In this document: in pieces, positions 52,838-61,487 of the stretch | Numbering within the stretch: position 1 is the first letter of the stretch | How the letters are laid out: every line of letters starts with the position of its first letter | Assembly (NCBI RefSeq): GCF_025725645.1 | Contig: NZ_CP107007.1 | Span: 1,736,001 to 1,800,000, forward strand | From: Halomonas sp. GD1P12 | Lineage (GTDB): Bacteria; Pseudomonadota; Gammaproteobacteria; Pseudomonadales; Halomonadaceae | Length of the DNA stretch: 64,000 nt | Direction of reading: 5' to 3' | Program-made: the position numbers and the translations under genes | Notes under the pieces: model-generated | What the model was told of the DNA's origin: nothing | Database searches by the model: none | What the model saw: only the letters and a program-made list of their open reading frames with translations

Positions 52838-52879
52838 TTCAAACGTGGTTGGGGGTACGTATTTAAACGGATGTTTGAA
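52838..52879. promoter_or_regulatory. PsrA/FadR-like inverted repeats upstream of fadE
   Basis: TTTAAAC-N4-GTTTGAA (52862-52868, 52873-52879) fits the TetR-type PsrA consensus G/CAAAC-N4-GTTTG/C with one change per half. An extra TTCAAAC half-site is at 52838-52844. All lie 30-70 bases before the fadE ATG. The regulator is not encoded nearby. Confidence 0.55.
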
Positions 52880-53010
52880 TAGTGGCAGACTCGCGCTATC
52901 CCGCGCAAGTACTTCACCCTGGCGTCGAGTATCGCTCTCAGTATAGTGGTTGATGCGCCGTATGAACTCTTCGAGCCTGACGCGATACGCAAAATATGCG
53001 TCAAGCGATA

Positions 53011-53041
53011 AAACGAAAAAACGCCGCGGGCCGCCGCGGCG
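53011..53041 (-). terminator. Rho-independent terminator of the betIBA operon
   Basis: On the minus strand an 8-bp stem (CGCCGCGG/CCGCGGCG with four-base loop) leads to a T-rich tract (A-rich 53011-53020 on the plus strand), 30 bases beyond the betA stop. Confidence 0.85.
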
Positions 53042-53070
53042 TGCAAAACGTGGTCAGGCGGTCGTTTGAG

Positions 53071-54753
53071 CTATCGCTTGGGCGCTTTTCGCGCCGGCGC
53101 ACTGCCGGCCACGTAGTAGTCGACCTGCTCGCGCGGCAGCGGCGCTCGATTGCGGATATGGTCGGCGATTTTTTCCGCCAGCATCAGCGTCGGCGCATTC
53201 AGGTTGCCGGTGGGAATCAGTGGAAAGAGCGAAGCGTCGACGACTCTAAGCGCCTCGAGCCCGTGAACGCGGCCCTGGCCGTCGGTGACGGCATCAGGGC
53301 CTTCACCCATTTTGCAGCTGCCGCAGGGGTGGTAGGCGGTTTCCGCATGCTCGCGCACGAAGGCATCCAGCGCCTCGTCGCTTTGCACCTCTGGGCCCGG
53401 TGCGACTTCGCGGCCGCGGTAGCCATCGAAGGCCGGCTGGTCGATGATCTCACGGGTCAGACGAATGGCGTCGCGAAACTCCTCCCAATCCTTCTCCGTC
53501 GCCATGTAGTTGAACAAAATGCTGGGCGCCGCGCTCGGGTCTTTCGAGCGCAGGCGCACGCGCCCACGGCTTTCCGAGCGCATCGAGCCGACGTGGGCCT
53601 GAAAGCCGTGCGCCTGCACGGCGCTTTTGCCGTTATAGCTGATGGCGATGGGCAAAAAATGGTACTGAAGGTTTGGCCAGAGCTCGTCGTCGTTCGAGCG
53701 AATGAAGCCGCAGGCTTCGAACTGGTTGCTCGCGCCGATGCCAGTGCCCTTGAACAGCCACTCGGCGCCAATTTTGGGTTGGTTGTACCACTTCAGCGCC
53801 GGGTAGAGTGAGATCGGCTGCTTGCACTCGTACTGAATGTACATCTCCAGGTGATCCTGCAGGTTTTCACCCACGCCGCAAAGCGCGTGAACGACCTCGA
53901 TGCCAAGCGCTTTCAAATGCTCCGGCTCGCCCACGCCGGAGCGCTGCAGAATCTGCGGCGAGGCGATCGCGCCGGCGCACAAAAGCACTTCGCGTTTGGC
54001 GCGCACCCGGTGCGTCTGCCCCTTGCGATGGTAGCGAACCCCTACCGCGCGCTTGCCCTCGAACTCGATGGCATCGGTGAGCGCGTGGGTTTCGATGCGC
54101 AGATTGCCGCGCTTTTTTGCAGCATCCAGGTAGCCCCGAGCGCTGGAGGCACGCCGCCCCTTGGGCGTGACGAAACGGTCCATCGGGCCAAAGCCCTCCT
54201 GGCGGTAGCCGTTGACATCATCGGTCTCGGCGTACCCCGCTTGTTTGGCGGCCTCGATGAAGATGCGATAGAGCGGGTTGTTGTCACTTTTTGGCGTGGT
54301 GACGCTGACCGGGCCGTTACCGCCGTGGTAGGTATTTTCGCCAATGTCGCGGGTTTCGCACTTTTTGAAGTAGGGCAGACAGCTTGCGTAGTCCCACGCT
54401 TCCAGGCCCGGCTGTTTCGCCCAGTGGTCGTAATCCAGGGCGTTACCGCGGATGTAACACATGCCGTTGATCAGCGACGAGCCGCCCAGGCCCTTGCCCC
54501 GACCGCACTCCATGCGCCGGTGGTTCATCCAGGGTTCCGGCTCGGTCTCGAAGGCCCAGTTATAGCGCTTGCCCTGCAGCGGAAAGGCCAGCGCCGCCGG
54601 CATCTGGGTGCGAAAGTCGAACCGATAGTCCGGCCCGCCGGCTTCGAGCAGCAGCACGCTCGTATCCGCGTCTTCGCTCAGCCGCGCGGCCAGCACGTTA
54701 CCCGCTGAGCCGGCGCCGATGATGATGTAGTCAAACTCGCCTTGCCAGGCCAT
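53071..54753 (-). CDS. betA: Choline dehydrogenase
   Basis: This 560-residue GMC-family flavoprotein has the FAD motif [19 protein letters not shown] (10-28), the GMC signatures [15 protein letters not shown] and [15 protein letters not shown], and the active-site region [11 protein letters not shown] followed by [21 protein letters not shown] 54753 follows GGGAGG at five bases; the GTG two codons upstream overlaps that site. It is a peripheral membrane enzyme oxidising choline to betaine aldehyde with quinone as acceptor. It is the last gene of the betI-betB-betA run, 56 bases after betB. The layout and sequence fit BetA of gammaproteobacteria. Confidence 0.95.
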   Translation of the reverse strand: MAWQGEFDYIIIGAGSAGNVLAARLSEDADTSVLLLEAGGPDYRFDFRTQMPAALAFPLQGKRYNWAFETEPEPWMNHRRMECGRGKGLGGSSLINGMCYIRGNALDYDHWAKQPGLEAWDYASCLPYFKKCETRDIGENTYHGGNGPVSVTTPKSDNNPLYRIFIEAAKQAGYAETDDVNGYRQEGFGPMDRFVTPKGRRASSARGYLDAAKKRGNLRIETHALTDAIEFEGKRAVGVRYHRKGQTHRVRAKREVLLCAGAIASPQILQRSGVGEPEHLKALGIEVVHALCGVGENLQDHLEMYIQYECKQPISLYPALKWYNQPKIGAEWLFKGTGIGASNQFEACGFIRSNDDELWPNLQYHFLPIAISYNGKSAVQAHGFQAHVGSMRSESRGRVRLRSKDPSAAPSILFNYMATEKDWEEFRDAIRLTREIIDQPAFDGYRGREVAPGPEVQSDEALDAFVREHAETAYHPCGSCKMGEGPDAVTDGQGRVHGLEALRVVDASLFPLIPTGNLNAPTLMLAEKIADHIRNRAPLPREQVDYYVAGSAPARKAPKR

Positions 54754-54809
54754 GAACACCTCCCAGAATCGAACTCGTGATACTCGCGTAGCGCTTGCCG
54801 CTCGAAACG

Positions 54810-56279
54810 TTAGAAGACCGAGGCAAACGGCCCCATTTCGATCTGCACCGATTTGGTCTGGGTGTAGTGGTAAAGCGTCTCGACACCGTTTTCGCGGCCG
54901 ATGCCGGAGGCTTTATAGCCGCCCACCGGCATCTCGGCGGGGGAGTCGCCCCAGGTGTTGATCCAGCAGATTCCTGCCTGGAGTTTATGAATGACGCGAT
55001 GCGCGCGGTTGAGCGACTCACTAAACACGCCCGCCGCCAGACCAAAATCAGTGTCGTTGGCGCGACGTATCACCTCAACCTCGTCATCGAAGGCGAGCAC
55101 CGACATCACGGGGCCGAAAATCTCTTCGCGTACGATGCGCATATCATCCGTGCAGTCGGTGAACACGGTGGGCGCCGCCCAGGCGCCCCTTGCGTACTCG
55201 CCCTTTATCCACTCATCGCCGCCGACAAGCACGCGCGCGCCTTCCTGCTTGCCCAGTGCGATGTAGGAGAGCACCTTCGACTGATGCTCGAAGCTTACCA
55301 GCGGGCCGAAATTCACTGCCGGGTCCAGCGGGTCGCCCGCCCTGATACGCCGAACGCGCTCGACGAGCCTGGCCTCGAACGCTTCCTTGACGCTCGCCTC
55401 GACGAAGACCCGCGTGCCGTTGGTGCAGACCTGACCGCTGGAGTAGAAATTGGCCATCATGGCGGCATCGGCGGCGCGCTCGAGATCCGCGTCGGCGAAG
55501 ACGATCAGCGGCGACTTCCCGCCAAGCTCCATGGTGACTTCCTTGAGCGTGGAGCCCCCGGCGGCTGCCATCACCCGTTTGCCGGTACCCACCTCGCCGG
55601 TGAACGACACCTTCGCGATGCCCGGATGCTCGGTGAGCATCGCGCCGACCTGGCCGTCACCCTGCACTACGTTGAATACGCCGTTGGGCAGACCGGCCTC
55701 GGTGAAAATCTCGGCGAGCTTCAACGCTGAGAGCGGGGTGACCTCGCTTGGCTTGAACACCACCGCATTACCCGCGGCGAGCGCCGGCGCCGCTTTCCAG
55801 CAGGCGATCTGGATCGGGTAGTTCCAGGCGCCAATCGCGCCGATCACCCCAAGCGGCTCGCGCCGGGTATAGACAAAAGAGTCCTCGCGCAGCGGAATCT
55901 GGCTGCCTTCCAGTGCCGGCGCCAGGCCGGCGAAGTATTCGAGCGCATCGGCACCGGTGGCGATGTCCACGCTCGCGGTTTCGCTGATCGGCTTGCCGGT
56001 GTTTTGGGTCTCGAGCCTTGCAAGTTCGTCGTTGCGCTCGCGCAAAAGCGTCACGGCCTTGAGCAGCACGCGCGAGCGCTCCATGCCCGTCATGGCGGCC
56101 CACACGCGCTGACCCTGGATTGCCGCCTCGACGGCGCGGTCAACGTCCTGCTGGCTTGCCTGCCCCACGCGCGCAAGCGTTGCGCGATCGAAGGGATTAA
56201 CGACGTCGAACGTCTCGCCAGAGGTGGCAGCGACCGTGCGGCCGTCGATGTAAAGCGGCTCGATGTGTTGAGTATCCAT
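54810..56279 (-). CDS. betB: Betaine aldehyde dehydrogenase
   Basis: A 489-residue aldehyde dehydrogenase. The catalytic Cys is C285 in [13 protein letters not shown] and the general-base Glu is E251 in [41 protein letters not shown] (151-179) is the NAD-binding signature. The short C-terminus ([18 protein letters not shown]) is the BetB type. It turns betaine aldehyde into glycine betaine, a main osmoprotectant. It lies between betI and betA with 36- and 56-base gaps on the same strand, so the three are almost certainly one operon. Confidence 0.95.
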   Translation of the reverse strand: MDTQHIEPLYIDGRTVAATSGETFDVVNPFDRATLARVGQASQQDVDRAVEAAIQGQRVWAAMTGMERSRVLLKAVTLLRERNDELARLETQNTGKPISETASVDIATGADALEYFAGLAPALEGSQIPLREDSFVYTRREPLGVIGAIGAWNYPIQIACWKAAPALAAGNAVVFKPSEVTPLSALKLAEIFTEAGLPNGVFNVVQGDGQVGAMLTEHPGIAKVSFTGEVGTGKRVMAAAGGSTLKEVTMELGGKSPLIVFADADLERAADAAMMANFYSSGQVCTNGTRVFVEASVKEAFEARLVERVRRIRAGDPLDPAVNFGPLVSFEHQSKVLSYIALGKQEGARVLVGGDEWIKGEYARGAWAAPTVFTDCTDDMRIVREEIFGPVMSVLAFDDEVEVIRRANDTDFGLAAGVFSESLNRAHRVIHKLQAGICWINTWGDSPAEMPVGGYKASGIGRENGVETLYHYTQTKSVQIEMGPFASVF

Positions 56280-56315
56280 ACAAGACTCCTTTAAAGCGTG
56301 TCGTCAGTCAGCGGG

Positions 56316-56900
56316 CTAAGCGGTCAGTAGCCGGTCCAGGTGCGCAAGCGCCAAATCGCGGGCGGCATCGGCGTCGAGCCCTTCTCGAGCGAGGGCGCCG
56401 CGAAGCCAGAGCCCATCGATCAACGCGGCCAGGTCTTTTGCCGCGTTTTTCGCCTGCTCGCGCGGCATCGCCTTGCAAAACTGGTAGCAAAGGTTGGCGT
56501 AAAGGCGGCGGTCGTTGATGGTTTGCAGCCGCGCCAGCGCCGGGCGGTGCATGCTGCTGGCCCAGAACGCCAGCCAGGTCTTGGCTGCCGGGCCGCTGAT
56601 CTGGGAACGATCGAAGTTGCCTTCGATGATGGCACCGATCTGCGCGCGGGCGCCTTGCTCATTCAGTGCGCGGCGTCGACGGGCGACCGCCTGACTCAAA
56701 TCGGTCAGGATTTGGCGCATGGTGGCCTCCAAAAGCCCATCCTTGCCGCCGAAATAGTGGCTGATGATGCCTGAAGAGACGCCGGCGTGGCGGGCGATAC
56801 GCACGATGGTGACCTCGCCAAGCCCCACTTCGTCGATGGCAGCCATGGTGGCCGCGATCAGCTGCTGACGGCGAATGGGCTCCATTCCCACTTTGGGCAC
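56316..56900 (-). CDS. betI: TetR-family choline-responsive repressor BetI
   Basis: A 194-residue TetR-type protein from a GTG start with GGGAGGT six bases upstream. This gives the typical BetI start [62 protein letters not shown]. The C-terminal region ([32 protein letters not shown]) is that of BetI. The frame remains open 18 codons further upstream, without a ribosome site. It represses the bet genes until choline binds. It is the first gene of betI-betB-betA. A BetI-like palindrome sits between it and the divergent binding-protein gene. Confidence 0.93.
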   Translation of the reverse strand: MPKVGMEPIRRQQLIAATMAAIDEVGLGEVTIVRIARHAGVSSGIISHYFGGKDGLLEATMRQILTDLSQAVARRRRALNEQGARAQIGAIIEGNFDRSQISGPAAKTWLAFWASSMHRPALARLQTINDRRLYANLCYQFCKAMPREQAKNAAKDLAALIDGLWLRGALAREGLDADAARDLALAHLDRLLTA

Positions 56901-57010
56901 GATGACCTCCCTGAATCGTTGGATACCGTTTGGTTTAAAGGGCAAGGCGCTCACGGCTCGATTTGAAATTCCGCACCTATCGTGATGTTCTTATAGCGTG
57001 GCATTTTTTA

Positions 57011-57024
57011 ATTGAACGTTCAAT
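57011..57024. promoter_or_regulatory. BetI-like palindromic operator
   Basis: ATTGAACGTTCAAT is a perfect 14-bp palindrome, followed by CAATAA as in the E. coli bet control region (as I recall it). It lies 110 bases before betI and 70 before the divergent choline/betaine-binding gene, so one site can serve both promoters. Confidence 0.7.
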
Positions 57025-57093
57025 CAATAAAACCGCGTTCACTTGACCGTGCTATAGCGGCTAAGCTAGGTCGACACCCACAGGAGATAGATG

Positions 57094-58026
57094 ATGAGCA
57101 ATACGAAAAAGGCACGCTTAGGCGCACTGGCGGTCATGACCGCGCTGCCCGCAACGGCGATGGCCGATGAATGCAGCACCGTGCGCTTTGTCGAGGTTGG
57201 CTGGACCGACATTACCGCCACGACCGCCATGGCCAGCGAAGTGCTCGAGGCGCTGGGTTACGAGCCCCGCGTGGACACGGTATCGGTGCCGATCGCCTAC
57301 GCTGGCCTACGCAACAACGACTTCGACGTATTTTTGGGCAATTGGATGCCGTCGATGGCCTCCATCAGCGACCCGTACGTGGAAGACGGCGACGTGGTGC
57401 GCCTTACCGAAAACCTGGAAGGGGCGAAGTACACCCTGGCGGTGCCGCAGTACGTGTATGACGCCGGCGTAACGTCGGTTGAGGATCTGGCCGAGCACGC
57501 CGACGAGTTCGATCGTCGTATCCACGGCATCGAAGCGGGTAACGATGGCAACGAGCTGATCGAGCAGATGATCAGTGACGACGCCTATGGGCTGGGCGAT
57601 TGGCAGGTGATCGACTCGAGCGAGGCGGGCATGCTCTCGGAGCTTAGAACCCGCGTGCCCAACGAGGAGTGGATGGTGTTTCTCGGCTGGGAGCCGCACC
57701 CCATGAACACCAACTTCGAGATGGCCTATCTTTCGGATGCCGACGACTACTTCGGCCCCAATCTGGGCGGGGCGACGGTGTACACCAACACCCGCGCCGG
57801 CTTCGTCGAGCAGTGCCCGAACGTCGGCCAGCTGCTCGAGAACATGAGCTTCACCCTCGAGATGGAAAACGAGCTGATGGCATCCATCATGGATGACGGC
57901 GTCGCCGCCCGTGACGCCGCCAACGCCTATCTGAAAGAGCACGATGACCTGCTGGCCGAGTGGCTCGACGGCGTGACCACGATCGACGGTGACGAAGGGT
58001 TACCCGCAGTACGTGAGGCGCTTTGA
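57094..58026 (+). CDS. Choline/glycine betaine ABC transporter substrate-binding protein (ChoX-like)
   Basis: A 310-residue periplasmic binding protein. The signal peptide ends TALPATAMA before DECSTVRFVEVGWTDITATTAM, the OpuAC/ChoX-type start. The ligand box includes the aromatic residues in FLGNWMPSM, GLGDWQVIDSSE and MVFLGWEPHPMN, which would form the cation-pi cage for the trimethylammonium group. The ATG at 57094 has AGGAG seven bases upstream; the ATG three bases before is an alternative. It is divergent from betI and shares its operator. The permease and ATPase genes do not follow, so it uses components encoded elsewhere. Confidence 0.88.
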   Translation: MSNTKKARLGALAVMTALPATAMADECSTVRFVEVGWTDITATTAMASEVLEALGYEPRVDTVSVPIAYAGLRNNDFDVFLGNWMPSMASISDPYVEDGDVVRLTENLEGAKYTLAVPQYVYDAGVTSVEDLAEHADEFDRRIHGIEAGNDGNELIEQMISDDAYGLGDWQVIDSSEAGMLSELRTRVPNEEWMVFLGWEPHPMNTNFEMAYLSDADDYFGPNLGGATVYTNTRAGFVEQCPNVGQLLENMSFTLEMENELMASIMDDGVAARDAANAYLKEHDDLLAEWLDGVTTIDGDEGLPAVREAL

Positions 58027-58092
58027 CCGCAGCGCTTTCTCCAAAGCCCGTTGAGTTTTAACCACTTGGCGAAAAAGGCAGGCCATTTTGGC

Positions 58093-58121
58093 TTGCCTTT
58101 TGCGTTTAAAGTGGGCATACT
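58093..58121 (+). promoter_or_regulatory. Candidate promoter of the tRNA-Met gene
   Basis: TTGCCT (58093-58098) and CATACT (58116-58121) are 17 bases apart and end 22 bases before the tRNA 5' end. Confidence 0.55.
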
Positions 58122-58143
58122 CTGCACCCGCTGATGAGGCAAA

Positions 58144-58220
58144 GGCTACGTAGCTCAGCTGGTTAGAGCACATCACTCATAATGATGGGGTCCCCTGTTC
58201 AAATCAGGGCGTAGCCACCA
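58144..58220 (+). tRNA. tRNA-Met (CAT), elongator
   Basis: A full 77-base cloverleaf with encoded CCA: acceptor GGCTACG/CGTAGCC, D-arm GCTC...GAGC, anticodon stem CATCA/TGATG around the loop CTCATAA (anticodon CAT), and T-arm CCCTG-TTCAAAT-CAGGG. It is nearly identical to E. coli elongator tRNA-Met in its 5' half. The acceptor first pair is G-C, so it is not an initiator. Confidence 0.95.
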
Positions 58221-58230
58221 CATCACGCGC

Positions 58231-58259
58231 GATACAGCCAGTTTTAAAAGGTCTGTATC
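58231..58259 (+). other. Hairpin between tRNA-Met and SRP RNA
   Basis: GATACAG (58231-58237) and CTGTATC (58253-58259) pair around a 15-base loop. It lies ten bases after the tRNA CCA and five before the SRP RNA 5' end; it may be a processing or termination signal. Confidence 0.4.
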
Positions 58260-58264
58260 ACTAT

Positions 58265-58378
58265 GGTGGCCCCTTAGGTCCTCCCGCAACGCGAAACTGC
58301 AAACCCCGCCAGGCCCGGAAGGGAGCAACGGTAGTGGTGGATGCGTGTGCCGGGATGTGGCTTTTGGGGCCGCCACCC
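58265..58378 (+). ncRNA. ffs: 4.5S RNA (bacterial small signal recognition particle RNA)
   Basis: About 114 bases starting GGTGGCCCC and ending GGGGCCGCCACCC, whose ends pair. The universal SRP apical part is present: AGGCCCGGAAGGGAGCAACGG (with the GGAA tetraloop and the internal loops bound by Ffh M-domain), then ATGCGTGTGCCGGGATGTGG. It lies 44 bases after a tRNA-Met, so the two may be cotranscribed. Confidence 0.93.
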
Positions 58379-58384
58379 GTTTTA

Positions 58385-58402
58385 CCCCCCCCCTTTTTTT
58401 TT
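58385..58402 (+). repeat. C9-T9 homopolymer tract after SRP RNA
   Basis: Nine C are followed directly by nine T, just after the 3' end of the SRP RNA. The T-run may form its terminator U-tract. Such tracts are prone to length change and to sequencing error. Confidence 0.8.
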
Positions 58403-58495
58403 ATTCTGATTCTGTTTTTGACTTCCCCCATTCGTTGAACCACTCGTTTCGCGCGTTCGATACCATGCCTTCGGTACGGTGATGCAAGGGGCGTC

Positions 58496-59257
58496 ATGAA
58501 AACGCTTTTCCTGTGGCTTTTAACCTGCGTATTGATGCTGGCGCTGCTATTGGCAGGCCCGGCGTGGCTACTCTTGACCGACCGCGTCGAAACCGGCGGC
58601 CATTGGTCCAGCGCCAACCGTGACTCCGCCGGGCTGGCGCCGCTGCCCGAGGCGTACGCGCCGGCGGTGGTGCAGGTGTACGCCGCGCGGGCGTTTAGCT
58701 GGCGCGGGGCGTTTGGCGTGCATATCTGGATTGCGACCAAGGCCGAGGGCGCGCCGAACTACCGGCTGCATCAGGTGCTGAGCTGGCGCCGACCCACAGT
58801 GGTATCGGCCAGCGATACGCCGGATCGGGCCTGGTTTGGCCAAGCCCCGACCCTGCTGGCTGATTATCGCGGCAGCCAAGCTGCTCGGTTGATTCCTCTT
58901 ATAGAGGACGCCGCTACCCGCTACCCGCAAGTCAATCTTTATCGCGTCTGGCCGGGGCCCAACAGCAACAGTTTCATTGCCTGGATGGTGCGCCAAATCG
59001 ATGGCCTCGACATGGCGCTGCCGGTAACGGCGGTGGGTAAGGATTATCTTTTCGGCAGCTGGTTCGCCGCCACGCCCAGCGGCACCGGCTATCAGTTTTC
59101 GCTCGGTGGTGTGTTTGGCGTGATGTTTGCCTGGGAGGAGGGCGTCGAGCTGAATCTGTTAGGGCTCAGCCTGGGAGTGGATGTACTGCGCCCGGGGCTA
59201 AAGCTTCCTGGCATTGGGCGGATCGGCATGACGCGTCCGGTCATTCGGCCCGAATAA
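58496..59257 (+). CDS. DUF3750 domain-containing protein
   Basis: This 253-residue protein has an N-terminal membrane helix or signal (LFLWLLTCVLMLALLLAGPAWLLL). The mature part shows VQVYAARAFSWRGAFGVHIWIATK, YRLHQVLSWR, NLYRVWPGPNSNSFIAWMVRQI and a C-terminal LGLSLGVDVLRPGLKLPGIGRIG, all marks of DUF3750. The family has no assigned role, although the GPNSNSF motif, with a Ser/Asn cluster, resembles a catalytic loop. It is a single gene after the SRP RNA, before the toxin-antitoxin pair. Confidence 0.8.
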   Translation: MKTLFLWLLTCVLMLALLLAGPAWLLLTDRVETGGHWSSANRDSAGLAPLPEAYAPAVVQVYAARAFSWRGAFGVHIWIATKAEGAPNYRLHQVLSWRRPTVVSASDTPDRAWFGQAPTLLADYRGSQAARLIPLIEDAATRYPQVNLYRVWPGPNSNSFIAWMVRQIDGLDMALPVTAVGKDYLFGSWFAATPSGTGYQFSLGGVFGVMFAWEEGVELNLLGLSLGVDVLRPGLKLPGIGRIGMTRPVIRPE

Positions 59258-59273
59258 ACCGTCGCGCTCTTTG

Positions 59274-59310
59274 TTTGCAGATACATTTTTATTCGATTAG
59301 TATTTGCAGA
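59274..59310. promoter_or_regulatory. Direct repeats in the antitoxin promoter region
   Basis: TTTGCAGA occurs at 59274-59281 and again at 59303-59310, 29 bases apart (nearly three helical turns), just upstream of the antitoxin start. The AT-rich spacer holds a TTTTATTCGATTAGTA stretch that may include the -10. They are candidate sites for autoregulation by the antitoxin. Confidence 0.45.
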
Positions 59311-59330
59311 CAAGGTTTTGGAGAGTAGCG

Positions 59331-59729
59331 ATGCAAACAGTCACCCGTCTTGAAGGTAACAAGGCCGCCGCTGCCGTCGGTTTGAAGACCGCGGTGCGCA
59401 TTCTCGATAAATGGCAGGCCAGCAACGAGCAGGGCGAGGCGATTTTGCGCGTCTCACACTCGACCTACGCGCGCGCGCGGCGAGGTGACCTTGCAGAAAT
59501 CAAGCTCGATAGCGACCAGCTCACCCGCGTAAGCTACCTGCTCAACATTCACGCCGCGCTGCGTACGCTGTTCGAGAATCCGGAGAACGTTTACGGGTTC
59601 GTTTCCATGGCCAATCATAACCCCTACTTCAACGGCCGAACGCCGCTCGAGGTGATCGGCGGCGGTGATTTCGCGGCGCTGTACGAGACTTTCAAGCGTC
59701 TCGATAGCCTGCGAGGCGCGCAGTGGTAG
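59331..59729 (+). CDS. Xre/MbcA/ParS-type antitoxin
   Basis: A 132-residue protein. The N-terminal Xre-like region (NKAAAAVGLKTAVRILDKWQASNEQGEAILRVSHSTYARARRG, residues about 8-50) and the C-terminal MbcA/ParS (DUF2384) toxin-binding domain (SYLLNIHAALRTLFENPENVYGFVSMANHNPYFNGRTPLEVIGGGDFAALYETFKRLDSLRG) are clear. ATG 59331 follows GGAGAG. The gene overlaps the next by seven bases. It should bind and neutralise the RES toxin and repress its own promoter. Confidence 0.9.
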   Translation: MQTVTRLEGNKAAAAVGLKTAVRILDKWQASNEQGEAILRVSHSTYARARRGDLAEIKLDSDQLTRVSYLLNIHAALRTLFENPENVYGFVSMANHNPYFNGRTPLEVIGGGDFAALYETFKRLDSLRGAQW

Positions 59730-60424
59730 CGCCTAAAGAGCTTGCGCCGATTCCGTCGAACCGGGTGGTCGGGTATCGGCTGATCAACAGCAAGTTTCCG
59801 CCGATCGCGCTATTTGACGACGTGGCTGACCGCGACGAGTTCGAGGCGCTTTATCAGCTTCAGGCGTTGACCAACCCACGCCTGTGTAACGAGCTGGGCA
59901 ATTTGGCGCTGCTGCCGCTGGAGGAAATTCCCTTTCACATTCGCGGCTGCTCCTACGCCGCGGCTGCGTTTACCCACGTCAATCCGGACGGTTCTCGCTT
60001 TAGTGACGGCAGTTTTGGTGTGCTCTATATCGCCGATACGTTGGACACCGCCATTGCCGAGGTCAGCCATCATCAAACGGCGTACTGGGAGCGGGTGCCG
60101 GCGCTGCATTTTGAACGCTTCGTATTTCGTGGGCTGCGCTGCACGTTCGATGAGAAGGCGTGTCGTGATGGCCTCGCGCTCGAGAGCAGCCACACCATTT
60201 ACGACCCGGATAGCTACACCGAGTCCCGCACGCTGGGCCACGCGCTTCGCCGCGCCGGTGAGCCAGGGCTTCGCTACCGCTCGGTACGCCGCGAAGGCGC
60301 GGTGTGCTGGGCACTGATGACCCCGCGTTGGGTGGAGGATGTCGTCCAGACCACGCATATCGAAATGGTCTGGAACGCGGGGCTGGCTCAGGTGAATCGA
60401 CTCACGACCCTTGGCCCCCGCTGA
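59723..60424 (+). CDS. RES-domain toxin (NAD+ phosphorylase-type)
   Basis: This 233-residue protein of the RES family has Arg in VVGYRLIN (R19), the GSRFSDGSFGVLYIADTLDTAIAEVSHHQ core with R92, Y102 and E113, and the end-of-domain SYTESRTLGHALRRAG. Length is above the 150-170 of the shortest RES toxins because of an extra stretch (residues 25-80). It starts at GTG inside the antitoxin's last codons (seven-base overlap). RES toxins degrade NAD+ or modify Prs; the exact reaction here is inferred from the family. The conserved residues look intact, so it is probably active. Confidence 0.88.
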   Translation: MVAPKELAPIPSNRVVGYRLINSKFPPIALFDDVADRDEFEALYQLQALTNPRLCNELGNLALLPLEEIPFHIRGCSYAAAAFTHVNPDGSRFSDGSFGVLYIADTLDTAIAEVSHHQTAYWERVPALHFERFVFRGLRCTFDEKACRDGLALESSHTIYDPDSYTESRTLGHALRRAGEPGLRYRSVRREGAVCWALMTPRWVEDVVQTTHIEMVWNAGLAQVNRLTTLGPR

Positions 60425-60437
60425 TACAAGGGGGAAG

Positions 60438-60914
60438 CTAACCGGCGTTGTCGTCGGTAAAGCGCTGCATGATGGCAAGCGTTTCGTCGCTGACGTGATG
60501 CTCCATGCCTTCGGCGTCGATGCGTGCGGTGCTGTCGGGCACGCCGAGTGCGCGCAGAAAATGGAGGACGACGTCGTGACGACCGCGGGACGTCTGGGCC
60601 ATCTTCCTACCTTCATCGGTTAGAAACAGCGAACGGTAGGGCTGGCTCGTGACCAGCCCCAGCTCGTTGAGCCGGCGAATCATTTTTGACACGGTTGCCT
60701 GGCTGACCGCCATGCGGTTGGCGATATCCGCGGCGCGCGCCTCGCCCCGGTGATCCAGCAAATCCCCGATGAGTTCGACGTAATCCTCGATCAGTTCGGT
60801 TTCATGAGCGTTGCGCACCGTTTCGTACTGGCGTGCGTGCTGCTCGACCGGCGGTAGCGCATCGTGGCTGTGGCCGCCCTTGAGCGAGCGGTGCGGCGTG
60901 GATTCATCACTCAT
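60438..60914 (-). CDS. mntR: Manganese-responsive DtxR-family repressor MntR
   Basis: A 158-residue DtxR-family protein. The N-terminal HTH is in ETELIEDYVELIGDLLDHRGEARAADIANRMAVSQATVSKMIRRLNELGLV, and the metal-binding dimerisation region is in GRHDVVLHFLRALGVPDSTARIDAEGMEHHVSDETLAIMQRF, with the Glu/His ligand cluster (EGMEHHVSDE). The N-terminal extension (residues 1-35, polar with His) is typical of gammaproteobacterial MntR. It represses Mn uptake. No mntH gene is next to it. It converges on the RES toxin gene with a 13-base gap. Confidence 0.85.
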   Translation of the reverse strand: MSDESTPHRSLKGGHSHDALPPVEQHARQYETVRNAHETELIEDYVELIGDLLDHRGEARAADIANRMAVSQATVSKMIRRLNELGLVTSQPYRSLFLTDEGRKMAQTSRGRHDVVLHFLRALGVPDSTARIDAEGMEHHVSDETLAIMQRFTDDNAG

Positions 60915-61125
60915 TGGCAGGACTTACTGACGGTAGATGGAAAGTGTCGCGTGGCGCGCCTGAGTATCGACCCCGATGGGGGCGTAGGGCGAGCAATCGC
61001 CTCGGTGCTTTCGCAAAGCCGACCACGTTTGCGGGCATACTAGCACATCGGGGCGAAGAGCGGAGCAGGTAAGGCGTCTGTGATAATTTCTACTCGGGGT
61101 TCACCATGTTGGCTGGCGCGCCGAC

Positions 61126-61464
61126 CTATTCGCGCTCGTTGAGCGACTGAATCTGGCTTTGTACGCCCAGCGCCTCTTCCACGTCGACCTGAAAAGCGAT
61201 GCCGGTCCCCGGCGTTTCGTCGAACTCGCCGGCGTCGGCGATTGAATCCAGCACAGCGCGGCTTTTTTGCGCATCGACCAGAAAAAGTAGCACGTCGCGC
61301 TGAGCGGTGATTTCGATGCCCAGAAAACCACGCACCTGGTGGCGACCTTCGCCGCGGGCGTTGTTGATCACGGTGGCGCCCGTGGCGCCAGCCTCGCGGG
61401 CGGCGTTCATGACTCGGTCGGTGAGTGCATCCTCCACCAGTGCCACGATCAGTTTGAAACGCAT
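61126..61464 (-). CDS. PII-like regulatory protein associated with DUF1538 membrane proteins
   Basis: A 112-residue PII-fold protein: FKLIVALVEDALTDRVMNAAREAGATGATVINNARG as the first ferredoxin-like half, then an exposed T-loop-like part (EGRHQVRGFLGIEITAQRD), then VLLFLVDAQKSRAVLDSIADAGEFDETPGTGIAFQVDVEEALGVQ. GTGIAF is the nucleotide-binding end of this PII subgroup. It lacks the classical GlnB/GlnK uridylylation Tyr in a conserved T-loop. It follows two DUF1538 genes on the same strand (23-base gap), so it probably regulates that membrane pair. The signal (nucleotide) is unknown. Confidence 0.8.
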   Translation of the reverse strand: MRFKLIVALVEDALTDRVMNAAREAGATGATVINNARGEGRHQVRGFLGIEITAQRDVLLFLVDAQKSRAVLDSIADAGEFDETPGTGIAFQVDVEEALGVQSQIQSLNERE

Positions 61465-61487
61465 GCTTCTCTCCTTTCTACCTTGTG

